64,000 nucleotides of DNA from Corynebacterium sp. (GCF_030532715.1 NZ_JAUNKO010000002.1:1-64000); one strand, 5' to 3'. Positions 1 through 9,144 are shown, counted from the stretch's first letter. Translations and numbers: made by a program. The notes: generated by a model from the sequence alone, not told the origin.

Positions 1-10
1 CAAAAAAAAA

Positions 11-43
11 GGGGAGGAGGAGCCACCACGGCCCCTCCTCCCC
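11..43 (+). terminator. Rho-independent terminator (probably of a gene upstream of the window)
   Basis: A perfect 10-bp stem (GGGGAGGAGG / CCTCCTCCCC, 11-20 with 34-43) has a 13-nt loop. It is followed by TTCTTCG and preceded by a run of nine A, so it could work in both directions. The nearest gene to the right is on the plus strand and starts at about 407. The most likely client is therefore a plus-strand gene that ends before position 1. Confidence 0.75.
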
Positions 44-406
44 TTCTTCGTCGTTGCGCAGCCACGACCACAACCAAACAACCCACAAATAAGAATTTAA
101 TAAGAGTTTTGGCGCGTTTGCAGCCAAGCAATAGGTCGGCAATGGGGATTAAGTGTTCGGTTTCACTATCACCGCGAATTTCTTTATCGTTTCTTAACAT
201 TTGCTGTCATTTCCAGCGCGTTGTTTCGAATTCGATCACACATTTGGTAACGATTTCGTACAGGTCAGACCATGTGGGGGCACCCTACGGGAGGGCTTAA
301 CTTGTTCTTAGTTTGATAGTCGATTTGCGTCCTATATGATAGGTTTTCATAGGAATTTTTGTTGTGCCATTGCGTTTTCTCATCCTTCGGAAAGGGGTTG
401 CGCTCT
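44..406. other. Intergenic region upstream of the SdrD-like gene
   Basis: No convincing gene is visible in these roughly 360 bases. A 63-codon ORF at 109-300 has no ribosome binding site and no recognisable motif. The stretch is richer in A+T than its neighbours. Near 330-353 it carries short inverted repeats built on CCTAT and ATAGG, which could be an operator or part of the promoter for the secreted protein downstream. A purine-rich ribosome binding site (GGAAAGGGG) lies at 389-397. Confidence 0.5.
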
Positions 407-1858
407 ATGTCCATCGCCTTTCGTAAGGCTGGGGTTTCTGCTATTGCTGCGTTGACTGTGGCGATGGCGGCTCCGGCCGTCACGGCGAGCGCGCAGGAGC
501 CGCCCGCGTGCTGCGGGACGTGGGCCGGTAAGCTGCAGCTGGATAATAACGGCGACGGGAAGTTCGCCAAGGACGCTGACGCGTATCTTGGGGGCCAAAC
601 CGTGGAGTTGGTGAGTGTGTCCTCGCCGGAGCGCGGCGTGGTGGCAAGCAGTGAGGTGCCGGATTCGGGCGAGTTCGAGTTTCGGGATGTTCCGTTTGGC
701 CGGTATGTAGCTCGCATGCAGGTCCCAGATGGCTATGGCTTGTCCGCGTCGGTGGCGGGTTGGTCGTTCGACGTTGCGGAGCGCGAGCTTGTCCGAGAGG
801 CGGCCCCAGAGGCTCCAGACAAGACGTATGTGTATTCGGATGTTGTGGAGGTTTCGGAGGGCGCACCGAAGGTAAGCTTCGCGGATCCGTTGTTTGTGCC
901 CACGGTAGGCCGGGTTTCGGGCTCTATTTGGTTCGAAACTGATGGTGATGGTGTCCGCGAGGAGACCGATGCGACTGGTTCCACCCCGGAGGTGGAGGTG
1001 CAGCTGATGCGGCGGCCTACTGCGGACGCACCGATGCAGGTGATTGATGAGCCGTGGGCGCGCGCCACGAGTTCCGCCAAGGACGGCAAGTACAGCCTTG
1101 ATTATTTGCCGGCGGGGGAGTACCAGCTGTTGTATCGGTTCCCGAAGGGGCTGACGTTTTCTACGGACGGCGCGGATAATAGTGCGACGAAGGACGTGCC
1201 TGAGGGGCGTGTGAGCCAGCCGTTTAGGGTGTCCGCGGCGTCGAAAAGCGTGACGCTGAACGCGGCGTTGACGTACCGCTTCGCTGGGGATGTGTATTTC
1301 GACGCTAACGGTGACGGCAAGCGGCAGATCATGGAGCGCGGCGCGGCCAAGGTGAAGGTTGAGGTGTTGAAGGGCTCGAAGGTCGTTGCCGCTGCGGATA
1401 CGGACGCCAATGGTCGTTACTTTTTCACCGATATTGCCGACGGCCGCTACACGTTGCGGGTGAGCGCCCCGAAGCCGTGGCAGGCAGCGGTGGGCGACGA
1501 GAAGTTTAGCGACGCCGTGACTTTCGACGTCGCGGTCAACGGCACCGAGGTCACCGGCTTGCGGGAAGTTCGGTTGCTGCCGCCGGAGAGCGCGAATACA
1601 AACACGACGCAGGAAACTCTGCCGTTTATTGAGCCCCCGATGGAGCAGCCCTCACGCGGCCCGGATTTCGGGTATGGCCCGAACTCGGCGGGTAACCCCG
1701 CGAGTGTGGCCACGCTGACCGCCTTGTGGAACGTGTTTGGTGGCGGTGGGGACGCTGACACTTTGGCGTTTGCGCCGCAGGTCGGCCTGAAGCACACGTT
1801 GGAGTCCTGGTTTAGGGTAATGCTGTGCAAGGCCGGTATTCAGAGCAATTGCCGCTAG
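407..1858 (+). CDS. Secreted SdrD/Cna-B-like repeat protein without a visible wall anchor
   Basis: This is a predicted secreted surface or matrix protein of 483 residues. I chose the ATG at 407 rather than the in-frame one at 359 because GGAAAGGGG precedes it and a clean signal peptide follows, with likely cleavage after A-S-A at about residue 29. The mature protein has three SdrD_B/Cna_B-type beta-sandwich modules. Each opens with an Asp-rich calcium-loop motif: DNNGDGK near residue 44, ETDGDG near 172 and DANGDGK near 298. Each ends with a G-R-Y or G-E-Y motif typical of these folds (GRY, GEY, GRY). The C-terminus (MLCKAGIQSNCR) contains two Cys, with no LPxTG motif and no hydrophobic tail, so sortase anchoring is not supported. 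The stop overlaps the convergent gene by 4 nt. The ligand is unknown. Confidence 0.8.
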   Translation: MSIAFRKAGVSAIAALTVAMAAPAVTASAQEPPACCGTWAGKLQLDNNGDGKFAKDADAYLGGQTVELVSVSSPERGVVASSEVPDSGEFEFRDVPFGRYVARMQVPDGYGLSASVAGWSFDVAERELVREAAPEAPDKTYVYSDVVEVSEGAPKVSFADPLFVPTVGRVSGSIWFETDGDGVREETDATGSTPEVEVQLMRRPTADAPMQVIDEPWARATSSAKDGKYSLDYLPAGEYQLLYRFPKGLTFSTDGADNSATKDVPEGRVSQPFRVSAASKSVTLNAALTYRFAGDVYFDANGDGKRQIMERGAAKVKVEVLKGSKVVAAADTDANGRYFFTDIADGRYTLRVSAPKPWQAAVGDEKFSDAVTFDVAVNGTEVTGLREVRLLPPESANTNTTQETLPFIEPPMEQPSRGPDFGYGPNSAGNPASVATLTALWNVFGGGGDADTLAFAPQVGLKHTLESWFRVMLCKAGIQSNCR

Positions 1859-2502
1859 GTGAGCTTGAGTAGGTTCAACGGCGTCTCGAGCACCTCGTCG
1901 ACGCGTTCGGCGTGCTTGGTGAGCTCGTTCCATTGCTGCTGCGGGATGGCTTTGCGCGCCGCGGCAATCGTTGCCGGGTCGGGGGTGCCCCAGGCGATGG
2001 GCATGGGCGAGATTTCGTCCCAAAAGCCCGTGTTCTTCATGTTTCGGCGTCCCGCCACGGCTACCGCGGGCACCCGCTCGCCAACGGTGCGGGAATGCCC
2101 AACCAGCTTGGTGATGGTGCGGGCGGCGAGTGCTGGTGCGGGGTGACTATCGGAGGGGTCGACACGCGCGTCCACGAGGGCGAGCAGCACCATGTCTCGG
2201 GGGTTCACCTTCGCCACAATCGCCGGCACTAAGTCGTACTTGTCGTACATTTGTTGGGCGCTGCCCACCTTCTTGGGGATGACTACCACCATGGCGAAAC
2301 TCACCAGCGCGGACACCCCAAGGCCGGCGGCGAGCAACCACGCCCACGCCGCCTGGTTGGTGTACCAGATAAACACGGCCGCCACCATCACCTGGATCAA
2401 GCCGAACACAATCGCGGAAACCTGCAGGCGGCGTTGATCTTTGAGGAATTCATTGTGCGCTTTGGCGTGGGCAGTATCAACGGTGAAATGAAAACCGGAC
2501 AT
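1855..2502 (-). CDS. Membrane protein of the DUF3239 type
   Basis: This is a 215-residue protein of unknown function with two adjacent transmembrane segments near residues 29-47 and 52-74, followed by a soluble C-terminal domain of about 140 residues. The sequence resembles corynebacterial proteins annotated DUF3239, a family assignment made from memory. Its start codon overlaps the stop of the XPB helicase gene by one base (TAATG arrangement), so the two are probably translationally coupled. It is the last gene of the minus-strand unit helicase-associated protein, XPB, this gene. It converges with the SdrD-like gene with a 4-nt overlap. Confidence 0.7.
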   Translation of the reverse strand: MSGFHFTVDTAHAKAHNEFLKDQRRLQVSAIVFGLIQVMVAAVFIWYTNQAAWAWLLAAGLGVSALVSFAMVVVIPKKVGSAQQMYDKYDLVPAIVAKVNPRDMVLLALVDARVDPSDSHPAPALAARTITKLVGHSRTVGERVPAVAVAGRRNMKNTGFWDEISPMPIAWGTPDPATIAAARKAIPQQQWNELTKHAERVDEVLETPLNLLKLT

Positions 2503-4169
2503 TAGTTGTCTTTCATGGGTCGAAGAAGGTCGACGGCGTCGAGGATGCGGTAGGCGTAGCCCTGCTCGGCGAGGAAACGCTGCCGGTGCGCCGCATACAA
2601 TGTGTCTTTACTATCACGGCTCACAATCGAATAGAAATGCGCCTCGCCGCCGGCCGCTTTGGGGCGCAGGATGCGGCCCAGCCGCTGGGCCTCTTCCTGG
2701 CGCGAACCGAAGGTGCCGGACACCTGGATGGCAACCGCCGCCTCTGGTAAGTCGATGGAAAAGTTAGCCACCTTGCTTACCACCAGCACGTTGATCTCCC
2801 CGCGCCGAAACGCATTGAACAATTTTTCCCGCACCCTCGTGGGGGTTTTCCCCTCAATGACGGGCACCCCCAACTCGGTGCCAATGTGCTCCAGCTGCTC
2901 CAGGTAAGCGCCGATGATGAGTGTGGGTTGGCCTTGGTGTACCTCGAGCAGTTTGCGCACCACCGGCATTTTCGTGGCGGCGCAGGCGGCCAGCCGGTAG
3001 TGCTCGCGCGGATCCGCCACCGAATAGGCGCGGCGTTCCGCGTCCGTCATGGTGGTTCGGATTTCTACGCAATCGGCGGTGGCGATGTACCCGCGGTTTT
3101 CAATGTCTTTCCACGGGGCGTCGTAACGCTTCGGCCCAATGAGTGAAAACACGTCGCCTTCGCGGCCGTCCTCGCGGATGAGCGTGGCGGTGAGCCCGAG
3201 GCGCCGCCGAGATTGCAAATCTGAAGTCATGCGGAATACCGGCGCGGGCAGCAGGTGCACCTCATCGTAGATAATCAAGCCCCAGTCATTCGCGTCGAAC
3301 AATTCCAACGCACGGTATTCACCCTTCGTCTTCCGCACCATCACCTGGTAGGTGGCGATGGTCACCGGACGAATCTCCTTCTTTTCGCCGGAGTATTCGC
3401 CGATTTCCTCCTCCGTCAGCGTGGTGCGGCGCAGCAACTCGGTGCGCCATTGGCGGCCCGCCACCGTGTTCGTGACCAAAATCAACGTGGTGGTTTGCGC
3501 CTTCGCCATCGCTGCAGCGCCGACCATGGTCTTGCCCGCACCACACGGCAACACCACCACACCGGAGCCGCCGCTCCAGAAGGCGTCCGCGGCGATGCGC
3601 TGGTAGTCCCGCAACTCCCAAGCCTCATGCTCCTGGGACAGTGCAATAGGATGAGCCTCGCCGTCGACATAGCCGGCAAGGTCTTCCGCAGGCCAACCAA
3701 CCTTGAGCAGTTCCTGCTTTAACTGACCCCGCGCCGAAGGGTGCACCACGATGCTCTCCGCGTCGATGACCTGGCCGAGCAGCGGTTTGATGTGCTTGTG
3801 CAATTGGAGCTCGCGCAAAATGTCCGGCTCCGCGGATTCCAAGATCAACCCGTGGGCGGGGTGCTTATGCAGGCGGACCCGGCCGTAGCGCGCCATGGTT
3901 TCCGCGACGTCGATAAGCAGCGGCTGCGGCACAGGGAAGCGGGAGTACCGCTCGAGGAGATCGACAAGTTGTTCGGCGTCATGACCGGCGGCGCGGGCGT
4001 TCCACAGCGCGAGTGGGGTAATGCGGTACGTATGCACATGTTCGGGTGCGCGTTCGAGTTCCGCGAAGGGGGCAAGGCTAGCGCGCGCCTCGTCGCTGAG
4101 TGGGTGGTCTACCTCCAACAACACGGTTTTGTCGGATTGGACAATGAGCGGTCCATTGCCAAATGACAC
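2502..4169 (-). CDS. XPB/Ssl2-type DNA repair helicase
   Basis: This is an ATP-dependent superfamily 2 DNA helicase, the bacterial counterpart of XPB/ERCC3, of 555 residues. The N-terminal 170 residues form the XPB damage-recognition-like domain. The helicase core follows, with Walker A PCGAGKT near residue 211, a DEVH box near 300, a TAT motif (GLTATLIRE) near 328 and motif VI QRLGRILRPK near 497. The start is GTG with a very strong AGGAGG ribosome site just upstream. The gene lies 34 bases after the helicase-associated protein, as ercc3 and Rv0862c do in mycobacteria. It probably unwinds DNA in repair. The bacterial pathway is not well defined, and mycobacterial XPB is a 3'-to-5' helicase. 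Confidence 0.95.
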   Translation of the reverse strand: MSFGNGPLIVQSDKTVLLEVDHPLSDEARASLAPFAELERAPEHVHTYRITPLALWNARAAGHDAEQLVDLLERYSRFPVPQPLLIDVAETMARYGRVRLHKHPAHGLILESAEPDILRELQLHKHIKPLLGQVIDAESIVVHPSARGQLKQELLKVGWPAEDLAGYVDGEAHPIALSQEHEAWELRDYQRIAADAFWSGGSGVVVLPCGAGKTMVGAAAMAKAQTTTLILVTNTVAGRQWRTELLRRTTLTEEEIGEYSGEKKEIRPVTIATYQVMVRKTKGEYRALELFDANDWGLIIYDEVHLLPAPVFRMTSDLQSRRRLGLTATLIREDGREGDVFSLIGPKRYDAPWKDIENRGYIATADCVEIRTTMTDAERRAYSVADPREHYRLAACAATKMPVVRKLLEVHQGQPTLIIGAYLEQLEHIGTELGVPVIEGKTPTRVREKLFNAFRRGEINVLVVSKVANFSIDLPEAAVAIQVSGTFGSRQEEAQRLGRILRPKAAGGEAHFYSIVSRDSKDTLYAAHRQRFLAEQGYAYRILDAVDLLRPMKDN

Positions 4170-4203
4170 CGAATGCCTCCTGGGTTGAATGCGAACGTAA
4201 ACT

Positions 4204-6465
4204 CTAATTATCTACTACTACGGTGGTAATGCGGTGCAGCTGGTAGCGGTGGACGGCGCCCGTAGATTTGTCTACCGCGTCCACTTGGCCAGCAGACACT
4301 GTGAGTGGCTGCACCACCCGGGCCGTGGCGATGCCGTGCTTATCCACGAAACCAAGAGTGACAGTTTTCCTCGACCGTACCGCAGCCTGCAGCACGCCCA
4401 AAATGTCAGCAGTGGACCGCGAACCCTCGCTTGCGGTGGCGGCGTTGCGTTCGTTCGCCCGCACCTTACGGATAACATCCGTCAGTTCCCCCACCGGCAC
4501 GCTATCCGCATGAGTGTTTGCTGGAGGGGTGGGGACGCGGCGCGGCGGCGGCCGCAGATCTAATGCGATGCCGTGCCCATCTTCAGCGAGCGGCTGGAAT
4601 CCCGCACGTCTGAGCGTTTCAATCATTGATCCCAGCGGTAGTTGCGATACCGCGACTGTTGGTGCCAGCTGCCGCAGCGCTGGAATAGCCTGCACTGCCT
4701 GCTCCAGAAGCTCCGTATCTTCGCAGCGTAGATAGCACATTGCGGGCCCGCCGCGAAGGTTGCCGTGCTGCCGCGCGAGGTCGTTGAGCAAAAACACCAA
4801 CGATTGTGGAACCTCACCCACGGTGTGCTGTTCCAACATTTCCGCGATGTCGCCCGCGTTGACCCCGGCATCCAACGCCCCGCGTAACGACGCCTCCGAA
4901 ATACGGTACACACTCGCCAAACCGGCCGATTCGACCTCGGCAATCAGTTCAATCTTTTGGCGGAGTTGGGGGGTGAGAGGGCCAGGCGCGAGGATTGTCA
5001 TGTCCCCTTGGGCGATCACATAATCCACTGTCTCCGGGGTGGCCCGATACGTCGCCTTACCGATTTCGCCGGGCTGCTCGATGAGTGCGATGGCCACGCT
5101 CGTGGGCTCGCCGTTTGGCGTGAGCACGCCCAACCATGAAGCCTCCGCGACAATTTCCTGCGCGCCGCGCAACCGCGAAGCATGGAGAGGGGCGTAAAAG
5201 CCCACCATGGACATCGCCTGCGCTACCGTCAATTTCCCAGCTCGAACATATTGCTGGATGAGGAGTTCCTTCGATTGCTGCAAATGCGAGCGGGCAGTGT
5301 TGCCGCTCAGCAGGTTCACCGGCTTCTCTACCTTCCACGCCGCCCACGGAGAATGCCACCAGGCGCGGACCAGGTCAGCCCACTGGCTATCCAGCCGCGC
5401 CTGCAACCATTGGGTGGCAAGCTCCGTGGGGCAGAGGTAGTCGTGGAAAGTATTGTTCTCCGGCGGCGGGTCCGGAATATCCCGAGCCAACAATCTCGCC
5501 GCCTCGCCTATCCCGACCAGCCGACACACGTCGAGCGCGTGAACCTGCAAGTGCTTCGCCATCCGCTGCACGGCGCGTACCCCCAGGGAACCATCGCGTA
5601 GGCAACTGGCGGGATGGTCCGTGAGGTATTCAATAAGCTGGCGCATCATTCGCACAACCTCCAGCCCCGCAACAGCGCCCTGCTGATCCGCCTTGGCCAA
5701 CTCGCCTTGCGTGGGGGTGTGCGCGGGGTGCGGCGGGGTAAACGGGATGACTAACGGCTCCAAACCCCACAACACGCGTTTCGTAGTCGGGGCGAGACGT
5801 ACCGTACGGGTATCCACGCGCACCAGCAGACCCGCAGCCAGCAGCCTTGGAATCGGCCGGCTCGGGTCGGCGTCGAACTCCGCGTCCTTGGTTAATCCCG
5901 TGCCACCCGAATCCAGCAGCGTTGCCAAAATTTTCTGACACCGCGTGCCGGATTCGGCGATAAACTCTTGTGTTTGTTGGTGGCTCAGCTGCGGGGCGCC
6001 CGGCTCCGGCAATAGCTGCCAATCCAGTGGCAAGGATGGCATTACCTCCGCCACTACCTTGAACGCATCCGGCGTGCCGTACACAAGTGCGAAAGAGACG
6101 AGGGTGTGAAAGGCTGCTTCGATCGTTGCCGCAGTGGGGGAATCCACGGGGGAGTCCGCGGGGGAGGTCTGCGTGACCGACAGGATGCGCTCGGTGACAT
6201 CCGCAAGTGACACTGCGTTGAGCTCCCCACCAAGTCGCGCCGCAGCCTCAAGCGTGAGCAATGCCGTCACATCCAACTTGGCTAGCGCCTGTGCGATAGA
6301 AGCTCGTAGCTGCAAACGGCCAGCTAAGGTGGTAATTCCCGGAACGTCAGGAACAATCACGTCAGGGCGGTGGGTAAGAATCTCCCCAAGCAGCGCGTCG
6401 TCGATCGCCCCCAGCCATTCCCGGAAGTTGATCATGCCGCCCGGCTCATCCGCGTTGTTTTTCAT
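4204..6465 (-). CDS. Helicase-associated domain protein (partner of XPB)
   Basis: This is a large soluble protein of about 753 residues that resembles the Rv0862c family (helicase C-terminal, Helicase_C_3-like region). No Walker A motif is present, so it is not itself a helicase. The C-terminal 70 residues (SRKTVTLGFVDKHG to HRYQLHRITTVV) look like a small WYL-like beta domain. An upstream ATG at 6531 would overlap the divergent gene. I prefer the ATG at 6465, preceded by GGTGG. The ATG at 6435, which begins MINFREW, is also plausible because it sits directly on the conserved-looking N-terminus. The gene lies immediately upstream of XPB and is probably co-transcribed with it, which suggests a shared repair role. 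The activity is unknown. Confidence 0.85.
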   Translation of the reverse strand: MKNNADEPGGMINFREWLGAIDDALLGEILTHRPDVIVPDVPGITTLAGRLQLRASIAQALAKLDVTALLTLEAAARLGGELNAVSLADVTERILSVTQTSPADSPVDSPTAATIEAAFHTLVSFALVYGTPDAFKVVAEVMPSLPLDWQLLPEPGAPQLSHQQTQEFIAESGTRCQKILATLLDSGGTGLTKDAEFDADPSRPIPRLLAAGLLVRVDTRTVRLAPTTKRVLWGLEPLVIPFTPPHPAHTPTQGELAKADQQGAVAGLEVVRMMRQLIEYLTDHPASCLRDGSLGVRAVQRMAKHLQVHALDVCRLVGIGEAARLLARDIPDPPPENNTFHDYLCPTELATQWLQARLDSQWADLVRAWWHSPWAAWKVEKPVNLLSGNTARSHLQQSKELLIQQYVRAGKLTVAQAMSMVGFYAPLHASRLRGAQEIVAEASWLGVLTPNGEPTSVAIALIEQPGEIGKATYRATPETVDYVIAQGDMTILAPGPLTPQLRQKIELIAEVESAGLASVYRISEASLRGALDAGVNAGDIAEMLEQHTVGEVPQSLVFLLNDLARQHGNLRGGPAMCYLRCEDTELLEQAVQAIPALRQLAPTVAVSQLPLGSMIETLRRAGFQPLAEDGHGIALDLRPPPRRVPTPPANTHADSVPVGELTDVIRKVRANERNAATASEGSRSTADILGVLQAAVRSRKTVTLGFVDKHGIATARVVQPLTVSAGQVDAVDKSTGAVHRYQLHRITTVVVDN

Positions 6466-6529
6466 GATGCCACCGAGTTTAGTGCCTGAAGAGGTGACTT
6501 TTGCGCCACCGGTTTGAAAGAATAGGCAC

Positions 6530-6724
6530 ATGGCTAATATGGAAAAAAAGGGCTACGTCGATGCGGGTTGGCCAGATCACGCCCCCGGCGATGGTCACGT
6601 TGTAACCGAACTCATTTCCAAGGTTGCTGGCGCATCCAGCCCCTACGGTGATGAGACCCCGTTCCCGCTCCCCGCGGAAAAGCTGGGGTATGTCCACCCG
6701 TACACCAGAACCAATAAGCCCTAA
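6530..6724 (+). CDS. Small conserved hypothetical protein
   Basis: A 64-residue polar protein, rich in Gly, Pro and charged residues, with no membrane segment. It ends in a Tyr/Pro/Lys-rich tail (GYVHPYTRTNKP). It is divergent from the helicase-associated gene and is followed by a good hairpin terminator. A small protein occupies the equivalent position in mycobacteria (Rv0863, from memory), which supports it being a real gene. The function is unknown. It may share a promoter region with the XPB unit on the other strand. Confidence 0.7.
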   Translation: MANMEKKGYVDAGWPDHAPGDGHVVTELISKVAGASSPYGDETPFPLPAEKLGYVHPYTRTNKP

Positions 6725-6753
6725 CCCGACTCGGTTGCCTTAGGGCTGCGAAC

Positions 6754-6785
6754 ACTCCCCGCGGTGATCCCATCCGCCGGGGAGT
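6754..6785 (+). terminator. Hairpin terminator after the small conserved gene
   Basis: The stem ACTCCCCG (6754-6761) pairs with CGGGGAGT (6778-6785) and the hairpin is followed by ATTTCG. The run of T is weak. It lies 30 bases after the stop of the plus-strand gene at 6530-6724. Confidence 0.65.
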
Positions 6786-6861
6786 ATTTCGTGTGCTTTC
6801 TTGCAGTTGAAGCTGGGGGTTACTTTCGCGGCTTGGTGCCGCCACGAAGCCGTCACGAAAA

Positions 6862-6889
6862 CGCACCCCCGCATGAGCGCGGGGGTGCG
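6862..6889 (-). terminator. Terminator of the first DUF485-symporter operon
   Basis: A perfect 11-bp stem CGCACCCCCGC (6862-6872) pairs with GCGGGGGTGCG (6879-6889) across a 6-nt loop. Read on the minus strand it is followed by TTTTCGT. It lies about 30 bases beyond the stop of the symporter gene, which fits a rho-independent terminator. Confidence 0.85.
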
Positions 6890-6917
6890 ATGAGAACGTG
6901 GAATGTTGGTGCGTGGT

Positions 6918-8549
6918 TTAGTGCGAGACTGCTTTTTCCACGCCGACGCCGGTGAGGGAGCGAACTTCCATTTCGGCGGCCTTTTCTTCAAAGTTGTCCG
7001 GTTTGCCAATCATGGTGCCGATGATTCCGAGAAGGAAGCCTGCGGGGATGGCAATGATGGACGGGTTGGTCAGCGGGAATAGTGCCCAGTTTGCGCTCGG
7101 GACCATGGAGGTTTCCGCGCCGGAGACTGCGGGGGAGAACACGATCAGGATGATCGAGGTGAGCAAGCCGCCGTAAATGGAGAACAGTGCACCGGTGGTG
7201 TTGAACTTTTTCCAGTAGAGCGAGAACAAAATGGTGGGCAGGTTTGCGGACGCTGCGATGCCGAACGCTAGTGCAACTAGGAAGGCGATGTTTTGTCCCA
7301 TCGCCCCGATGCCGAGGACAATGGCGAGCACGCCGATCACCACCACGGTGATGCGGGAGACACGCACTTGCTCTTCCTCAGTGGCTTCGCCGTTGCGGAA
7401 CACGGAGTTGTAGAGGTCGTGAGCCACGGATGCGGAAGCGGTAATAGCCAAACCAGCAACCACGGCGAGGATAGTAGCAAACGCGATTGCGGAGATGCAC
7501 GCCATGAAGATGGTGCCGCCAACGCGGGAGGAAAGCAGCAGCACTGCGGAGTTCACGCCACCAGGAGCGTTCTTGATCTGCTCGGGGCCGACCAAGGCGG
7601 CAGCAGCGTAGCCCATGATCACGGTGAGCAGGAAGAACAGGGCGACGATCGCGATAGTCCAGGTCACGGAGCGGCGGGCCTCACGGGCGGTTGGCACCGT
7701 GTAGAAACGCATGAGCACGTGCGGCAGGCCAGCGGTACCGAATACGAGAGCCATGCCGAGTGAGATGAAGTCGAGCTTGGTCTTCAACGAGGCGCCGTAT
7801 TTCATGCCGGGGTTCAAAATGGCCTCACCGTTCGGGTGATTCGCCACGGCAGACTCCAGCACAGCGTTGAAGCCGCCGCCAATGGCCCAGAATGCGAGGA
7901 AGGAAATGATCAGTGAACCGCCGACCAACAACACAGCCTTAATCATCTGCACATAGGTCGTGCCTTTCATGCCGCCGATGAGGACGTAGGCGATCATAAG
8001 CACGCCGACCACGGCGACAACCCCGGCTTGTGCGCCCTTGCCCGAGATGCCGAGCAGCAGGGCCACGAGGCCGCCAGCGCCGGCCATTTGTGCAATGAGG
8101 TAGAACAGCGAGATGGTGAGCGTGGAGATCGCTGCGGCCGTGCGCACGGGACGCTGCTTCAACCGGAACGACAGCACATCCGCCATGGTGAACTTGCCGG
8201 TGTTGCGCAGCGGTTCGGCCACGAGCACAAGTGCCACGAGCAGGGCGATCAGGAAGCCAACAGAGTACAAGAAGCCGTCGTAGCCGTAGAGCGCGATGGC
8301 GCCGGTCACGCCGAGGAACGCTGCGGCCGAAAGGTAGTCGCCGGAGATTGCTAGGCCGTTTTGCCAGCCATTGAAGGAACCACCACCGGTGTAAAAGTCC
8401 GAACCTTTTTGCGAGGTTTGGCGGGTGGCTCGAACCACGACCGTCATCGTTGCGACGATAAACAGGATGAAAATTGCGATGTTGAGAATCGGGTTGCCGG
8501 TCTCAACGGCGCTGCTTGCGGCAGCAAGGGTGTGAGTAGAGAGGTTCAT
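6918..8549 (-). CDS. Solute:sodium symporter, MctC/ActP-like (copy 1)
   Basis: This is a secondary transporter of 543 residues and about 13 membrane segments from the solute:sodium symporter family. It is closest to the cation/acetate permease ActP and the corynebacterial monocarboxylate carrier MctC. Typical family stretches are visible: SDFYTGGG, GDYLSAAAFLG, GTAGLPHVLMRF and NLPTILFSLYWKKFN. It probably imports acetate, propionate or pyruvate with a cation. Its start overlaps the stop of the DUF485 gene by 4 nt (ATGA). It is clearly paralogous to the gene at 34247-35893, including the same C-terminal motif AEMEVRSLTGVGVE. Which copy carries which substrate cannot be read from the sequence. 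Confidence 0.93.
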   Translation of the reverse strand: MNLSTHTLAAASSAVETGNPILNIAIFILFIVATMTVVVRATRQTSQKGSDFYTGGGSFNGWQNGLAISGDYLSAAAFLGVTGAIALYGYDGFLYSVGFLIALLVALVLVAEPLRNTGKFTMADVLSFRLKQRPVRTAAAISTLTISLFYLIAQMAGAGGLVALLLGISGKGAQAGVVAVVGVLMIAYVLIGGMKGTTYVQMIKAVLLVGGSLIISFLAFWAIGGGFNAVLESAVANHPNGEAILNPGMKYGASLKTKLDFISLGMALVFGTAGLPHVLMRFYTVPTAREARRSVTWTIAIVALFFLLTVIMGYAAAALVGPEQIKNAPGGVNSAVLLLSSRVGGTIFMACISAIAFATILAVVAGLAITASASVAHDLYNSVFRNGEATEEEQVRVSRITVVVIGVLAIVLGIGAMGQNIAFLVALAFGIAASANLPTILFSLYWKKFNTTGALFSIYGGLLTSIILIVFSPAVSGAETSMVPSANWALFPLTNPSIIAIPAGFLLGIIGTMIGKPDNFEEKAAEMEVRSLTGVGVEKAVSH

Positions 8550-8887
8550 CGGGGAGACTCCATCTTGTCGCGGATCGAAGCGGTCGCAGGATCGAGCTTG
8601 TTATCGGCAAAGCGAACGTAGGCCCAGGTGACGAGGGCTGCGGTGGCAAACTGTGCGAGGCCAAGCACCATGCCAACATTGATTGCGCCCCAAACCCGCT
8701 GTTGGACGAAGTCAACGGCGAAGGTTGCGATGATGATGTACCCGAGGTACCAGGCCAGAAACGCAACGCTCACTGGGAAGGCGAAGCGGCGGAAGGTGCT
8801 TCGAAGCTCGGCGAACTCTGAACTGTTTGAGACTTCGAGGAACTCCTCTGGAGTGGGAACGTGCTTGGCACGTGTGGGGTCAGTCAT
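8546..8887 (-). CDS. DUF485 membrane protein, symporter partner (copy 1)
   Basis: A 113-residue inner-membrane protein with two transmembrane segments (about residues 37-58 and 70-92). It has the DUF485 signature F-R-x-F-x-F-P-x-S-x-x-F near residues 32-43. DUF485 proteins (E. coli YjcH type) are encoded next to acetate/monocarboxylate symporters and are presumed accessory subunits. Here the stop overlaps the symporter start by 4 nt. A good ribosome site, GAGAGAGG, precedes the ATG. A paralogue lies at 33899-34243. Confidence 0.9.
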   Translation of the reverse strand: MTDPTRAKHVPTPEEFLEVSNSSEFAELRSTFRRFAFPVSVAFLAWYLGYIIIATFAVDFVQQRVWGAINVGMVLGLAQFATAALVTWAYVRFADNKLDPATASIRDKMESPR

Positions 8888-8973
8888 GTCTACCTCTCTC
8901 GGCAGGCTGATCGGGAGAGCGTGTGGTTCGAACGCCCTCGAGATTTGAAAGCTGCATCACCCTTTGGTGACGT

Positions 8974-8989
8974 TGTGAGACATTACACA
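8974..8989. promoter_or_regulatory. Candidate GlxR (CRP-type) operator
   Basis: The site TGTGA-GACATT-ACACA matches the CRP/GlxR consensus TGTGA-N6-TCACA in 9 of 10 conserved positions. It lies 87-102 bases upstream of the DUF485-symporter operon. GlxR is the cAMP-responsive global regulator of corynebacteria and controls carbon-uptake genes. The assignment is by motif only. Confidence 0.55.
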
Positions 8990-9054
8990 TAATCTTCGCC
9001 AACTTGTCAGAGTTTGCCGATATGAAGCGAAGATCTCAGGCAGAAAACATTTGC

Positions 9055-9066
9055 AAGGTTGCGAAT
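9055..9066 (-). promoter_or_regulatory. 12-nt element shared with the other symporter cassette
   Basis: On the minus strand this reads ATTCGCAACCTT. The identical 12 bases occur upstream of the paralogous cassette at 33629-33640, in the same orientation relative to the genes. It sits between two TTTGCAA-containing sequences (9050-9058 and 9070-9079) that resemble RamB-type sites of acetate-metabolism genes. It is probably a retained operator. Which regulator binds is an inference. Confidence 0.45.
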
Positions 9067-9144
9067 TTCTTTGCAAAGGTACATGGCTTTTGCGCGGGAT
9101 TGCGCATGGAACGCACAGCGTGCAGGCGACGCCGACAATGCAAA

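Noticed and set aside
330..353. Possible DtxR (iron) box before the SdrD-like gene
   Set aside because: CCTAT/ATAGG repeats are present, but the 19-bp DtxR palindrome with TTAGGTTAG and CTAACCTAA arms is not matched.
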